Of a DNA stretch of 64,000 nucleotides, positions 23,212-35,189 are shown in pieces. The notes beneath the pieces were generated by a model, which worked only from the letters and a program-made list of their open reading frames with translations, was not told where the DNA came from and did not search any database. Made by a program: the position numbers and the translations under genes. Source of the stretch: Paratinospora sagittata (Eukaryota; Streptophyta; Magnoliopsida; Ranunculales; Menispermaceae); the NCBI GenBank assembly GCA_035771175.1, contig CM069608.1, forward strand, positions 7,518,519-7,582,518. Reading direction: 5' to 3'. The first letter of the stretch is position 1. Each line of letters begins with the position of its first letter.

Positions 23212-24050
23212 CCACACACACACACTAGTATAAAAGTTCTTGTATTGCACCTGGCTTTTAAAATTTAAAAATTATTTTTAAAATTAAAATATTTTTTTTG
23301 TTTTGTTTAGAAATAGAATAATGGTAAGTAAAATTATAAGATAAAGTAAAAAAAATTAAGTTTGAAAGAGGGACAAATGGAGAAACATGTATAAAATTTG
23401 AATAATTCTAAATGTTAACATCAAAAACACTCCTTTTACCCATCAACTAAACAAATTTTTAATGATAGTAAGTGGATATAGTGAGTATTTTTTATGGGTA
23501 TATTTAAAATTATCCTTAAAATTTATCCGAAAACTATGGGACACATAGGGGAGTGGAAGTTATGTAACTACCTAAATTATCTGTTTGGCCTTATAACTAA
23601 TTTTAAAAAATAAAAGATGGCTATAAATTTAAAGGGCTAGGTTTGGAAGTTTTGTAAAAAAAAAAAAAAGTCCATAGTAACCTTTTCCAAGTATTTGTAT
23701 TATGTGTACTAGTGCACGGGCAAGTGGCCTGAATTAAAGGAAGTTAAAAGTTATCCAAAAATAAATAAAAGGAGAATAAAAATTGACAAAAAAATTTTTT
23801 TTAAATAAGTTTTATAATTAGTAACATTATAAAAAAAATCTTTTTTAGCGGCTTATTGCCAAATTAAATTTATTTGATAGTTTATAGTGAAAAGCAATGA
23901 ATAATTTAAAAATTTATGATAAAAATAATATACTATGAGTCAAGTAATTTTGATTTTATAAATAATATATAACTTAAATTCTTTTTATAGTTAATAAAAA
24001 TTACGTGCATTTGCACACACGATTAAGGAATAATATATCCTACCAATCCT
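22148..24050. other. AT-rich intergenic DNA upstream of the NLR pseudogene
   Basis: Nothing coding. Contains the microsatellite at 23157-23224. Confidence 0.6.
23157..23224. repeat. (TA)n(AC)n compound microsatellite
   Basis: About 27 TA units followed by six AC units. Confidence 0.97.
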
Positions 24051-24080
24051 TTATTATTATTATTATTATTATTATTATTT
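24051..24080. repeat. (ATT)n microsatellite
   Basis: Nine ATT units just upstream of the NLR pseudogene. Confidence 0.97.
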
Positions 24081-24227
24081 GTTATCTTTCTTATATTTTT
24101 TAATTTCTTGCTTCATATCTTCTTACATGTTCTTCTAGTCAATAATGGAAGCCATTTGAGCTATCATCTTCATTCATTCTGTAGTGTAGAGGTCAGTTTG
24201 ATATTATGCAATCTTGGGGAACAAAAG

Positions 24228-27200
24228 ATGCCTAGAGGAAATTTTGACACGGGTGCGGCTTTGTCCTTGGAGAGGCTGAGCTCCCTCTTGACACAAGTGA
24301 TCAAAGAAAATTCAGTGATTCCCAGGGGAGATCTGAAAAAGCTTCAAACTAATATAGATAAGCTACGTGATGTAATTGAAGATGCAGAGAAGCAGCAACT
24401 ACTACCGAGCCTGCAGCACATAGAGCAAAATGTGACGAAATGTCTAGGAAGGCTTAAGAATCCAGTTTACGAAGCCGAAGACATACTAGATGAGCTCATT
24501 ACCGATGCTCATCACAAGATAGCAAAGATGCGCAACTTGTCGTCCCCTTGCTTGCATTCTTATAAGCTGGCTAATAAGATCCGCGACATTAATAAAACCT
24601 TAGACGACATTGAAAGAGAAGTAGATGAGTATGGATTTCATGTGAAGAGTAGTACTGCTACTCAAGAGACAAATAGTTTGGAGAACTGCTGGGAGTTCAG
24701 TGAAAGAAGGCATTTTGCGAATGATGTGATTTTTGGAAGAGAATATGTTAGACAAAAAATTGTAGATTCGTTGATTAATTCAGATGATCAAGGAAGTGTT
24801 GAGGTCCTGCCCATAATTGGCGTTGGTGGTATAGGAAAGACGACGCTTGCTTGACAAATATATGAGGATGGGCGTGTGAAGGAATATTTTGAAGTTAGAA
24901 TTTGGGTTCTTGTGTCTGAAAAGTTTGATCTCCAACGGATATTAACGCACATTAGTCAATCTATCGAAGGGGACTCGTGCTCAAGTGCAGAGGTGGATAC
25001 GTTGACGTCTTTCATTAGAGAAAATCTTAGCCGGAAGAGATTTCTACTTGTACTGGACAATGTCTGGAATGAGGATCCTGAGAAATGGGACCGACTGAAA
25101 TCTTCATTCGCAAACAATGTGAAAGGAAGTAAAGTTGTCGTGACCACACGCAGGCAAAGCGTGGCAATGTTGATGGGCCGATTGATCATCCATACCATTT
25201 AGAGCCTTTATCTGAGGTAGATTCATGGGCTCTATTCAAGTCAAGAGCATTACCAATAGACTCACAAGAGAACTTGGAGTTGGTCGATATTGGGATGAAA
25301 ATTGTAAGAAAGTGTAATGGTTTGCCTTTGAGCATCAAACTTCTAGGAAGCTTGATGTATTATAAAAATGGAGTAAGTGAATGGCAGGCTATCCTTAATC
25401 ATCCAATTTGGGAATCACTAGATTATGATTTTGTTCAACCATTTCTCCTCAGTTACTCTCTGCTACCTCTGCCTTTAAAGCAATGTTTTGCTTACTGCTC
25501 CTTATTTCCAGAAGATTTTACCTATGAGAAAAAGAAGTTAGTTCAGATGTGGATGGCTGAAGGATTCATTCAAATGTCTCAAGGAAGTAAAGAGTTGGAA
25601 CTTATTGGTGAAGATTACTTCAGGATATTGGTGTCATGTTCCTTCTTCGAACACGAGGGGGAAGAGGAGTTTGATGGCGTTCACACTTGCAAAATGCATA
25701 ATCTCATGCGCGATCTAGCACTAATGGTTTCACAGGAATGCCTTGAGCTAAGCTATTGGGACACCACAGATTTTTCTAATGTTCCTCGCATTTCCACTGT
25801 GACTGTCTCATGTCTTGACATACCAAAGGCCTTGTGGAAAGTAAAGAACTTGCGAACGTTTATTAATGTTTCATTGGAAGGTTTCGATTGCAGGATCACA
25901 AAGTTCAAGTGCTTACGGGTTTTATATATGGGTTCCTCTTTCATTCAGGAATTGCCATCTTCAATTGGTGATTTAAAACTTCTAAGGTACCTTGATTTGT
26001 CAGGAAATTATATGACATTTCTACCCGACTCTATCACTAGCTTATGGAACTTGCAAACATTGAGACTTGAAAATTGCTTACACTTGGAAAAGCTTCCCAA
26101 AGGCATTGAAAAAATGGTTAACTTGAAAATTCTTGAAATTGATGGGTGTCAAAATTTGACTCAGATGCCAACAGAGATAAGGCAGTGAAAATTAGTTCAA
26201 AGTTCACTTATATTCAAGGCCGGGCATAGTCGTAAAAAACATATTGGTCAGTTGCTACACCTAAATATTGACGGCGAGTTAATGATTGAGAATCTTGAGA
26301 ATGTGCATGATAGAACAGATGCCGTGAATGCAAATTTGAAAGGGAAGCACAATATTCGAACGTTGAAATTGTGCTGGAATGAAGAAACAAATGATGAGGC
26401 AGTTGAAAATGGGATACTGGAAGGCCTTCAACCTCACGATAACCTGGAAAATCTGGAGATAAATAACTTCAAGGGCAACATATTTCCTGCATGGATGACT
26501 GTTTCTTTTCTTCCCAAGTTGGTGAAAATACTTCTATATAGATGCAACAAATGCAAGACTCTTCCACCATTGGGTCGGCTACCAAATTTAAGGGTCCTTG
26601 TAAGTTTCATGGATGGTGTCTGTTGTATTGGAAGCGACTTTTATGGCACGACGAGCAGCCAAAGAGAAGGAAACGGAGTAACAAACAGTAGTACTACAAT
26701 ATTTCCTTCATTGGTTGAGCTAACCTTGTGGAACATGCATAATTTAAGCGAATGGGCGGAAGTGACAGGTCCAGCTTCAGTTTCCAATTGTTTTCCTTGC
26801 CTCCAGAAATTGGATATCATTGGCGCTCCTAAGTTGAAAAGGACACCAACCTTATTTCCCTCTTTAAAAGACTTAGCCTTGTGCAGGAGTACCTATGAGG
26901 TGTTAGCCTCAATCGCCGGCAATTTGAGGTCCCTGGCCTCCCTTCAGATATACAGCATTATCGACATGGAATCACTGCCGCAAGGTTTACTTCAAAGGAA
27001 TAACCTTCTAAAGATTATACACATACACCGCTGCACTAAGCTTCGAGCTCTTCCAGTTGCTGAGGAACTAAGATCACTCTCTGCACTTGAGGAGCTGAAA
27101 ATTGGGGGGTTTGCAGAGGATCTACATTATTTTCCAGTACCTGAGGGTATCCAACAATTGGCTTCCTTAAGGAAGTTGGAGATAATTGGTTGGCCTAAGC

Positions 27201-27495
27201 TCAAGACTCTCCCTAACAAGGTTCAAGAACTCACCCTCTACGACAGTTAACAATAAGATCGTGCAGGGGGCTTGAGGAATTGCCAAAGTGGATTGTGAAA
27301 CTTAAGTCTCTTGAAGAATTAATGATTTTTGATTGCAACAATATGATGTCTCTTCCAGAAGGGATTCAAGATTGTCTTACTAAACTCAAACGTCTGGAAA
27401 TTGAAGACTGTCAACATCTTTTACAAAGTTGTGCTAAGGGGAGAGGCAAAGACTGGAAGAAGATCGACCGCATTCCATGCCTCATTTTCGACTAA
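24228..27495 (+). pseudogene. CC-NBS-LRR disease-resistance protein pseudogene (RGA-like CNL)
   Basis: In intact form this is an intracellular immune receptor. Start chosen at ATG 24228 (MPRGNF), the first Met before the Rx-type coiled coil (residues 1-150; EDAEKQQ, YEAEDILDEL). The P-loop GVGGIGKTTLA is at 24819-24851, kinase-2 FLLVLDNVW near 25050, RNBS-B GSKVVVTTR, GLPL as CNGLPLSIKLLG, RNBS-D CFAYCSLFPEDF, and MHD as KMHNLMRDLA, followed by about 15 leucine-rich repeats to 27495. Lesions: TGA 24852-24854 right after the P-loop (CGA expected), a frameshift near 25175-25190, TGA 26186-26188, and a frameshift near 27245. Kinase-2 has Asn for the second Asp and MHD is MHN. No intron is needed to follow the homology. 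It cannot make a receptor, but a transcript might still feed small-RNA control of NLRs. Confidence 0.92.
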
Positions 27496-29470
27496 AACCA
27501 GGTACCTCCATCATCTACTCTCTCATGTTTGGAATTTGATGATCGTCTTTACATGTGTATATTCTTAAAAAAAAAAAAAAAAAAAAGTTTACACTTTACA
27601 CTAACGCGTGGAATTAGACAAATCCTTTTTATCTCTTCCCCTCTCATGACTTCTTTAGGCTTTACTGAATATTTTGAGATTTCTTCTAGCTAGCTAGTAC
27701 CTCATCTAAAATGCAGATAATTTCATTATTATTTATCTTCAGTTGTCTTTGATGTTTGACAGAACAACTCATGAACAAATCTTTTGCAGTACTGAGCTAG
27801 CTATCTCCAGAAAGCACCAGCTACTGGTGGACGTCAAAAGCATGCATGCAGCCTAGTTACATAAGGCCTATGAATTCCATTGTCTGTTGCAGAGAACTCG
27901 AATGCAAGCTTCTTCGAGACATCAATGAAAACTATTGTTTATGTTCTAAAAGAGTGTCCTACAACTTAATCCATATGAGTGTGTTTGAACTTTGATCTAC
28001 CTAGTTCCACCTAGTTGCTTGTTGCTTCTTGTTGTTGCTAGTTTTAGATTGAATGTGTGTTTTATTAAAGACTCCCAAGTGTCTTGAGATTGAAGTGAGA
28101 GAGTTGTTTATTATCTGTAGCTTTAAAAAAAAAAAAGAAGAAAAAATCATCAACTGAGGTGTGAACCTTAGAGTTTAATTGATGAATGTGAGATTTGTTT
28201 GTACTTTATTTTTTTTATTAAGAATTCATGATGGATTGTGTATGCTGTTTGATCGCTTGAGTCGAAAGACCTAACAATTGGATCATGAGTTGTTGCGGTG
28301 CTATTATCTTATAGTGATTGCTCAGGGAATTATATATATATAATGAAATAACTTATGGCTGCAATATGGTTGGCTAGATAAAGATCATTGTGGCTTCCCT
28401 TAACCTAGTATTCTATTTTGTCTTTGAAGACATGGTTATTAGCACAACAGGATAAAGATCTGCTGACTTGGTTGATGATGATGGTAAAACTTTCAAGCTT
28501 TATGATCCTCAAAAGATGAAGAATCTCTAAAACATGAACAGTTGGTAATTGTGTTGTTTGCTGAAAGTTAAGAGATAAGCTTTGTTGAGTCAGGAGGGGA
28601 TGAATGTGTTCAGCTCTAGTGAGCCATAACTGTGTTAGTGTAGAAACTAAAAGCTGTAAAGAAAGCAAGTGTAGAAGACAATTTTCACAGTAACTAAACA
28701 TAAGAACGATCGAATTTTAAATAAATATTAGAAAATTGGATAGAAGAAGACAAATAGGAATGCTGTTTTTTCAAGAAAATTGCCAAGAGCAAAACCGACC
28801 ACATAACCAAAAAAAAAAAATTAAAAATTAAAAATTATTTCTTGTAATTAACAGTTCGTAATGAATGAATTTTCATTCATTCAATAAGTTAATGAAGCCT
28901 ACTTTAGGAAAAAGATTATCCTAATATGGCCTAGAATAGTCACTTTTTTTCCTAATTGGGTATAATTAAATCAAATTCTATTTTGATTAGGCCATTTAAT
29001 TGGAACAAGAAAAAAAAAAAAAGCTTTTAAAAATTAAAATCTACCTATGAGTGCATGAAAAATAAAATAACAGTGTACTAGACAAGGTTGATGTGTCGTA
29101 GTTTCTAGAGTTGCAAGCTGTTCTTGCCATCTCTAATTTTCCCACAAACAAAATGAAATTCCACCTTATTCTCGTTGTAACTGGCCTTATGGGACCTCTC
29201 ATTCCATCTGACCACGTTTGCTTATATATATGAATGAGATGAAGAATGGTACTAGAAACTTCACAGGAGAAATCACAAAAATTCACTAAAAATGTATATA
29301 CACTAGTTTTTAAGAAAAAAGTCAGACGGAGCAAAAGTGTTTGGGGATTGCTACAAAACCCTGATCTCTTTGACCTAAAACCACCGCGGCTGAAGTAAAA
29401 GGATAACAAGATCTTCTTCAATAAGAGCAAGAAGTTGACAAAAAAACATTACAACCAATGAATAAATCAC
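27496..29470. other. 3' flank of the NLR pseudogene and intergenic DNA
   Basis: AT-rich with poly-A tracts (27568-27585, 28125). No coding region supported; frames here are random. The last part is 3' flank of TRM112, whose polyadenylation region should lie near 29300-29470. Confidence 0.55.
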
Positions 29471-29842
29471 TCAGACCTCATCTTCATGAAGAAGCATGTT
29501 GGGAATCCCTTTATTAACAGGGAACCTGCGTGCAGTTTCTGGACAGATTAGGGCACCCTCTTCCAGATGAAGTTCAAGGAGGGCGTGATGGAACTTCTTC
29601 AGGAAATCAAATGAGTCGAGCATCGATGCCTCTGCAACTTCTTCCGGGAGCTCATTGTAGCCTAATGACCGAGCAGCGTCAACTAGAGCTTTCCATTCTA
29701 TCTTCGAGAAGATGCTCTTGAGGAAATCAGCATTGAAATCGACCTCTTTTTCCAAGAATTTCTCCGCTTCAATCCACAGTGGAAACCCATTCGTGACGCC
29801 CTTTATGTTGCTGGAGAGCATGTTATGCGTCAAAAGCCTCAT
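29471..29842 (-). CDS. TRM112: TRM112/SMO2: activator subunit of methyltransferases
   Basis: A 123-residue protein from one uninterrupted exon, matching the usual eukaryotic TRM112 length. Starts MRLLTHNMLSSNIKGV and contains IEWKALVDAARSLGY, LHHALLELHLEEG-like helices (FHHALLELHLEEGALICPE) and the C-terminal NKGIPNMLLHEDEV that closes the small zinc-ribbon domain. TRM112 stabilises methyltransferases acting on tRNA, rRNA (Bud23) and release factor eRF1; the Arabidopsis gene SMO2 affects cell division and organ growth. The frame and all landmark motifs are intact. Two cysteines of the zinc site seen in yeast are reduced in plants, as here. It is the clearest functional gene in the window. Confidence 0.96.
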   Translation of the reverse strand: MRLLTHNMLSSNIKGVTNGFPLWIEAEKFLEKEVDFNADFLKSIFSKIEWKALVDAARSLGYNELPEEVAEASMLDSFDFLKKFHHALLELHLEEGALICPETARRFPVNKGIPNMLLHEDEV

Positions 29843-30190
29843 CTCTCTCTCTCAATCTATCTCAGCAATCAGTTCCTCCTTAGCACGAATCTAACAACAA
29901 CAACACCAAAAAAAAAAAAAGGAACCAAATGATCTGCAAATTAACCGAGCGTATGAAGAAACAAGAAGCATAATTCAATAGATTGAAAAAAAAACTGAAA
30001 TCTAGGGATCTCAAAGAGAACTGAATGATCTGCGAAAACAATTTCAAACAAAACAAACAGAAAAAGGGGGGTGATTGAAGTTCAGGAAGTCGAGCTCGAA
30101 GACTTACAGTGGCGATTCGCAAAGAAGAGAAGGCCTGCAGGGGAGAATCACAAAAGTTAGGAGACAGGAGACTAAAGGTCAAGAGCTTGC
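29843..30190 (-). promoter_or_regulatory. TRM112 5' untranslated region with an intron
   Basis: Upstream of the ATG a donor ACT|GTAAGT at 30107 and an acceptor TTGTTGTTAG near 29892 bracket a probable leader intron of about 215 bp; the non-coding first exon would be about 30108-30190. The leader next to the ATG has a GA run (GATTGAGAGAGAGAG). Inferred from splice signals only. Confidence 0.5.
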
Positions 30191-30931
30191 GAGCAATGAA
30201 AAACCATGAGTCAAGACTAGAAAACAGAATTTCTTGTCAATCAGTTAAATAATGCTGCGTTTTCTGTAAATACCCTCGGAATTTGTCACTTCGAAAAAAA
30301 TAGATAAGATAAGACTATACAGAGAATTTGGAAAGTTAAAAGGAGTTCAATTTAGATTCGGTAGAGAAATTGTAAAGTATAAAAAGAATTCTAAAAAAGG
30401 GTTCAAAAGGCAGTTACCATCTTCTGTTTTTATGTCTGGAATAGATTTCCAAATCCAAACATATAATGCAGTGAAGTAGGCCTTGTAAATTGATTCGAAA
30501 AACTTGCAACCCCGAACTCTAAACCTTGCTTTGCCTGTCCTGTAGCTATTAAATTTCTGATTATTTTCTTTTTTGCTTTTTTCAAGGGCCCCACGGACCC
30601 AATTGTCAACAGCTTCAGCGGGAGGTATGTCTCAGCTAATGCTTTTGTTTAAAAGCATCTGCAATTTTGGCATCTCTTTCGCTTGTTCAGTAACCTCTTC
30701 TTTCTCAAAAAGAAAAAAGAAAAAGTTAGGAACCCGATCTTGAAGTCCTATCCAAAAAAAAAAAAACTATTCATCTTTCTCCTTTCCTCCTTCCATATTT
30801 ATCTCTTTTGCCAAGAACAACTACTTCACGGCAACTGAGTGAACCGTCATCTCCTGTCCTCTAGCTTTTCAAAATCTTCTTCTCTTCTTATAAAAAAGTG
30901 GAGCAATTCTAACAGAAAGCACTACAAGGCC
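30191..30931. other. Intergenic region between divergent TRM112 and the RRG-like fragment
   Basis: Probably contains both promoters. No coding feature or bounded repeat seen. Confidence 0.5.
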
Positions 30932-32364
30932 ATGCACACACAGTCTTTTTCTCACACGGTCGTGCAACAATTCATCCGATCTCCCCTTATAAATCCTCGA
31001 TTCACTCTCTCCAATAACACAATTCACTGTTTCTCATCTGATAGATACTTAATTGTTCCTCCCCAACCTGGTGGAGAATAGAAAGACATGATGGAGAATA
31101 GAAGAGCATACCAAGGCGGCAATTTCCCTTATGAGTGTGTGTATGTTTTTTTTTTTTTTTTAGTTTACTGATTAGAAGTGTTTTGGAGCTCCGACAGTAT
31201 TGATCTGCGAGGCTTGACTGATCAGAATGAAAGTAATTTTCTCACGCCAACCTCTCAGATGACTAATTATGCGGTTCTTAGATTTGGAGACACAAGGTTG
31301 AACTCCACTGTAAGTATTTTTCTAGGGGTAGGGGCTATAATGTCATGCACTGGATGACAAGGTCAATATTTTAAATATTCCCCAATATTTGTGTTGGTCA
31401 TGTGGATAATGTTGCATGAAAAATCTTGAAGAATCTGTTTTGTAAATTGTATTACAGAGAAGGATTTCTGTAAATATTGCACCATTGGCAAAAACACTAG
31501 TCTCCTTTGGGACATCAAAATCATGTCAATTCTTAATTGAAATAATTTTGAAAAAACATAACATTGCCCTTGGAAAATAAAATGTCTACAGAGAGCTTCA
31601 AGACTTTAAAGTTCTTTATGGGAGGTATTTTGATAATATAATATTCTTACATTGGGGTTGGACCATTGTTTTAATATTTAGGTATATGGCATGCAAGCTC
31701 TGTGGTCATGGATTCAAACCTCATTGATTACCTATAACAAAGTGACCTAGTGCATAAGACTCGCGTCTTTGTATGACCATTGCTTGAAGTTCCATTAGAA
31801 AACAGAAAGGGATAGAGCTTGACCAGTAAGACGATGGAGAGTTCTATATATGATACTAATGTTAGATAAAAGAGAAATCTGGTCATATTCGAGTTTTGGT
31901 TTGATGATGCAGTCACCTAGTTGAAGAATCATTGGAAGAAGTGGAATTATGAGGATTTTTATTGTCACTTAAACAAAGTGTTACAATTGACATTTAACTA
32001 TCACTATATTTAGATGGTAATGCAAGTCCATAGTAATACCACTGCTAAGTTTTGTCCATGATTTAGTTGAACTTGAAAAACTGGTTGAAACTGAAATAAT
32101 GTCTCAAGGTTTTTAAAATTTAAGTTTAAATCTTGCAGTAATCGATACAAAGATGGATACTCATTGACTGAATCTAACCTAAAAATGTGTTTTCTTTATT
32201 TCAGGCTGTGGGAGGAAGCTTAAGTGAGAGTAATTGTTGTTACATGGTTGTTTTCCAATATGGATCCATTGTTTTGTTTAACATTACAAATAATGAGGTT
32301 TTTGGTTATCTAAAGATTGTAGAAAGACATGCATCTGGATTGCTCCGAGAATTGAGAGAAGATG
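30932..32364 (+). pseudogene. 5' fragment of an RRG-like DUF155 (RMD1/YagE family) mitochondrial protein gene
   Basis: Three exons match the N-terminal half of the plant RETARDED ROOT GROWTH / DUF155 family. Exon 1 begins at ATG 30932 (RYLIVPPQPGGE) and continues after a stop with RRAYQGGNFPYE. Exon 2, 31176-31309, encodes DLRGLTDQNESNF and MTNYAVLRFGD. Exon 3, 32205-32364, encodes SNCCYMVVFQYGSIVLFN and GYLKIVERHASGLL. Splice sites are canonical. Exon 1 is broken by TAG near 31079 beside a 19-20 bp tandem duplication (GTGGAGAATAGAA / GATGGAGAATAGAA). No exon for the C-terminal half, including the membrane anchor, is visible in the next 4 kb. A truncated gene copy; family members act in mitochondria in dividing root cells. 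Confidence 0.8.
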
Positions 32365-34049
32365 GTGAGCGTTAGTGGATTATATGCACAATCATAATTT
32401 TTATTTTTACTTCTTATCATATGTTGATTTACTGCAACAAAGGCAGGTGTTGTAGATTTGGTGACATTGCCAAAGAAAAAAGGAAAATGTACAAGAAAAT
32501 AAGATGATCAAAAGAGATAGGAGAAAAAAAAGGTAAAGCCTTTAAAGACACCTAAGTATTGAGTGTGCACAAAGGATAAGAAGAAGGTTGAAATTGATTT
32601 TGTTTGAAATTTTGAGAAAATCTAGAGTTGCCTTACTCTAATGTAAGAATTGTATAGTAGGCCCCCAAAATTGTTGGTTTAGGGCTTTATTTTTATTTTA
32701 ATACCAATGTGACAGGTTATTGTCAAAATGGAGGTTGTCAAGGTAACCAATGTTGATTCATAAGCTTTCGTCGAAAGTATTCCAAATGAAACATTTTGGC
32801 ACTTGGGATGATATTGAAGAAGGCAATTAAGAGCTTTTGTCCTTTTCCAATCTCCTAATCCTTACAAAACGCGCCGTTGCCTGTTAGGATCTTCAAGTCC
32901 TTATTGAACCATTGAGGACCAAAATGAGATGATGATAAGTATAAAGGGCTACTAGTTCTGGTTGTATTAACCATGTTGGCATTTGGTGTATGGCCACATT
33001 CTTGGGTATAAAGATATTTGCAATTTGCATGGTTCTTACTCTTGAAAGAAATGTTGTAAATTGAAATTTACATTGCTTGAAAATGTTGTTACTTGTTTTA
33101 CTTCCTTGCTTCATAGTTATTTTTACGCAAATACAGGTCTTTGCAGGTTTAGTGTTCTTTTACAAGTTTGTTAAATTACCACTAATACATGTCAAGGGAT
33201 TTTGCATTTTATCAAACAACTTAACCATTATGTTGTGGTCGTGTATTGTACAGTATCTTTATGTTTCCTAGGAACTTCCTTTTCTAGGAAATTTGGTGAA
33301 ATGCCTCTCTATCCTTTCGATTATAAGGCTTCTCTATATCATTCTCCTCCCTGTAATTCTACAACCACTTCCAATAAAGAATTTGTTTATTGTCTTAATT
33401 TCTCTATGTCACCATGATGCAGTGCCGAGAGAGTAGAATAAGAAATAGAAAGAAGTAAGAAAAGAAGAAATAGAAAAAGAGAATAAGAAGAGAGAAGAAG
33501 AGAGGGAGAAAAAGATTCTCAATATTCAATATTTTTTCATTCAATCAAATCTGTCAATTCCAAAAACAAACACTATTATTTATAAAATCTAAACTACCTA
33601 ATTTGTATCCTACTACAATTTAGAAACTAAAATCCTGTATAAATAAAATAACTGAAATAAGCAACTAAATCCAATTTAAATAAAATAATTAGAAACTTCC
33701 TAAAATAAACAACTAAATTCCTACTATATTTAAATAACTGAAATTTAGATAATAAATATCTACTAATTTGATCCTCATCACACCATGATTTCATGCAAGG
33801 CACATTTAATCACCGCCACTGCTAATTGATACTAGTGCCTTTTGTCTATATCATCACTAAATAGCTTCTTGTACGTAAGAAAATGACTAGCTTCTTTTAC
33901 AAAGACAAGATAACAAAGAAAAAGACTAAAAACAAAAGATTGTGTTGGTCATGCTTCTGATTATAGGTTAGTTCAAAATGTTATTTTGATTATCATGAAG
34001 CTACAATTACACTACTTTTCTGAAAAAAGTTATAGTTATACTACTTAGA
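32365..34049. other. Intergenic DNA after the RRG-like fragment
   Basis: Searched for the missing DUF155 exons without success. 33420-33780 is A-rich with repeated TAAATAAAATAACTGAAAT-like segments, perhaps a decayed LTR, but no bounded element can be drawn. Confidence 0.5.
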
Positions 34050-34065
34050 AAGATTTTCCTCTTTC

Positions 34066-34271
34066 TTTTCTTTTATTATTATTATTTTTTTTTTGGTTTC
34101 CCACGAGGTATCCCCACACCCTTCGGATATGGGACTAGTCCTCGTTCGCGGCAGGAGCGCAATGGTAGACCTATCCCAACGAGGGCGCCTCTAAGAATCG
34201 AACTCTAAAATTTCTATACAGGGACGACCTTGAGACTCAATACGCTTCCACTGAGCCAACCACTTGTTGGT
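34066..34271 (-). mobile_element. tRNA-derived SINE with 16-bp target-site duplication
   Basis: Read on the minus strand it starts with a tRNA-like head containing an A box (TGGCTCAGTGGAAG) and a B box (GAGTTCGATTC), continues with a unique body (CTCGTTGGGATAGGTCTACC, then GGGTGTGGGGATACCTCGT) and ends in an A-rich tail (T run at 34085-34094 on the plus strand). It is flanked by AAGATTTTCCTCTTTC (34050-34065) and AAGATATTCCTCTTTC (34272-34287), 15 of 16 identical. All hallmarks of a SINE moved by LINE machinery are present. Confidence 0.93.
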
Positions 34272-34733
34272 AAGATATTCCTCTTTCACGAATCACATAA
34301 CAAGTCTTAATTTTGCTCAAAGTTCAACTTCACTCATATTATGCACTAAACTGAAGCCCTAGTTTAGAGTCCACCTCTAAGCCCTTTAGGTTAGCACAAA
34401 GCACTTGGGGCTTGTTTGAGATACATAATTGTTGCTTCAGGTTTCGACCAAAATAAGTATGTTATTTGCAAGTTGAATGTTAAAAGAACCTTAATTGTAT
34501 ACCTTGAGGCTAGAAGACAAATCCCCTTTGATCTATCTAACATATTCTAACAAACCCCGTTTGCTCAGCCTATGGGCCACTTGATTCCCCTCCCTAGGGA
34601 TATTCTTTACAATTAAATCAGCCACCTTTGCATGAACACCCTACAATCCTCAATAATTTTGCCCTCTTCAAACTGATTATGGTTAGAGCCTTCAATTGCA
34701 GCCACTATTGAAGAAGAGTCTCCCTCCAACCAG

Positions 34734-35189
34734 TTAGTTAATGGGAATTCTCATATCCCAAGCAATGGCTTCAGCGATAAAAACAAAGAACCTCCCTAGG
34801 ATCAATTGAGCCAAAGCCGCTACCACATCACCAGAAGAGTGCCTAATGATTGCTCCCACACCAATCAAGCCCAATTCACAATTTAAACTCACATCGACAT
34901 TTAATTTGAGTTGATTCACAGGAGGCGGAATCCACCTGATAACGCATTTTTTACTTGTGCATTCTTACATTCCTCTAGAACATACTGAGGTTTCAACCAT
35001 TTGAATCTTCTCGCCAGCACTAATACGGTTCCTGACCTCCCAGATGCTCCATAGAATCATGACTAACCTCTCCATATCGTTCGAGTTAATCTCCAAGAAC
35101 ATCTCCTTAAAAGCACCGAACACTAATTGTTTCAGCGTATCATTACCAGCTGGAGCCACCTTACATAGTTCTAACACCTCCGCAGCCAA
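34734..35189 (-). pseudogene. LINE-derived RNase H fragment (non-LTR retrotransposon)
   Basis: Two open pieces on the minus strand, 35189-34965 and 34919-34734, read like the C-terminal end of a plant LINE polyprotein: ILWSIWEVRNR, then WIPPPVNQLKLNVDVSLN and GVGAIIRHSSGDVVAAL, then AEAIAWDMR. These correspond to the plant RNase H-like domain (RVT_3). Only the last ~150 codons remain and the frame is interrupted between the pieces. The nearby SINE may have used a related LINE, but that is inference. Confidence 0.8.

Noticed and set aside
29041..29430. 129-residue frame downstream of TRM112
   Set aside because: No recognisable domain and it lies in the 3' flank of TRM112 on the same strand.
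29880..30182. 100-residue frame upstream of TRM112
   Set aside because: It covers the probable leader intron and has intron-like composition.
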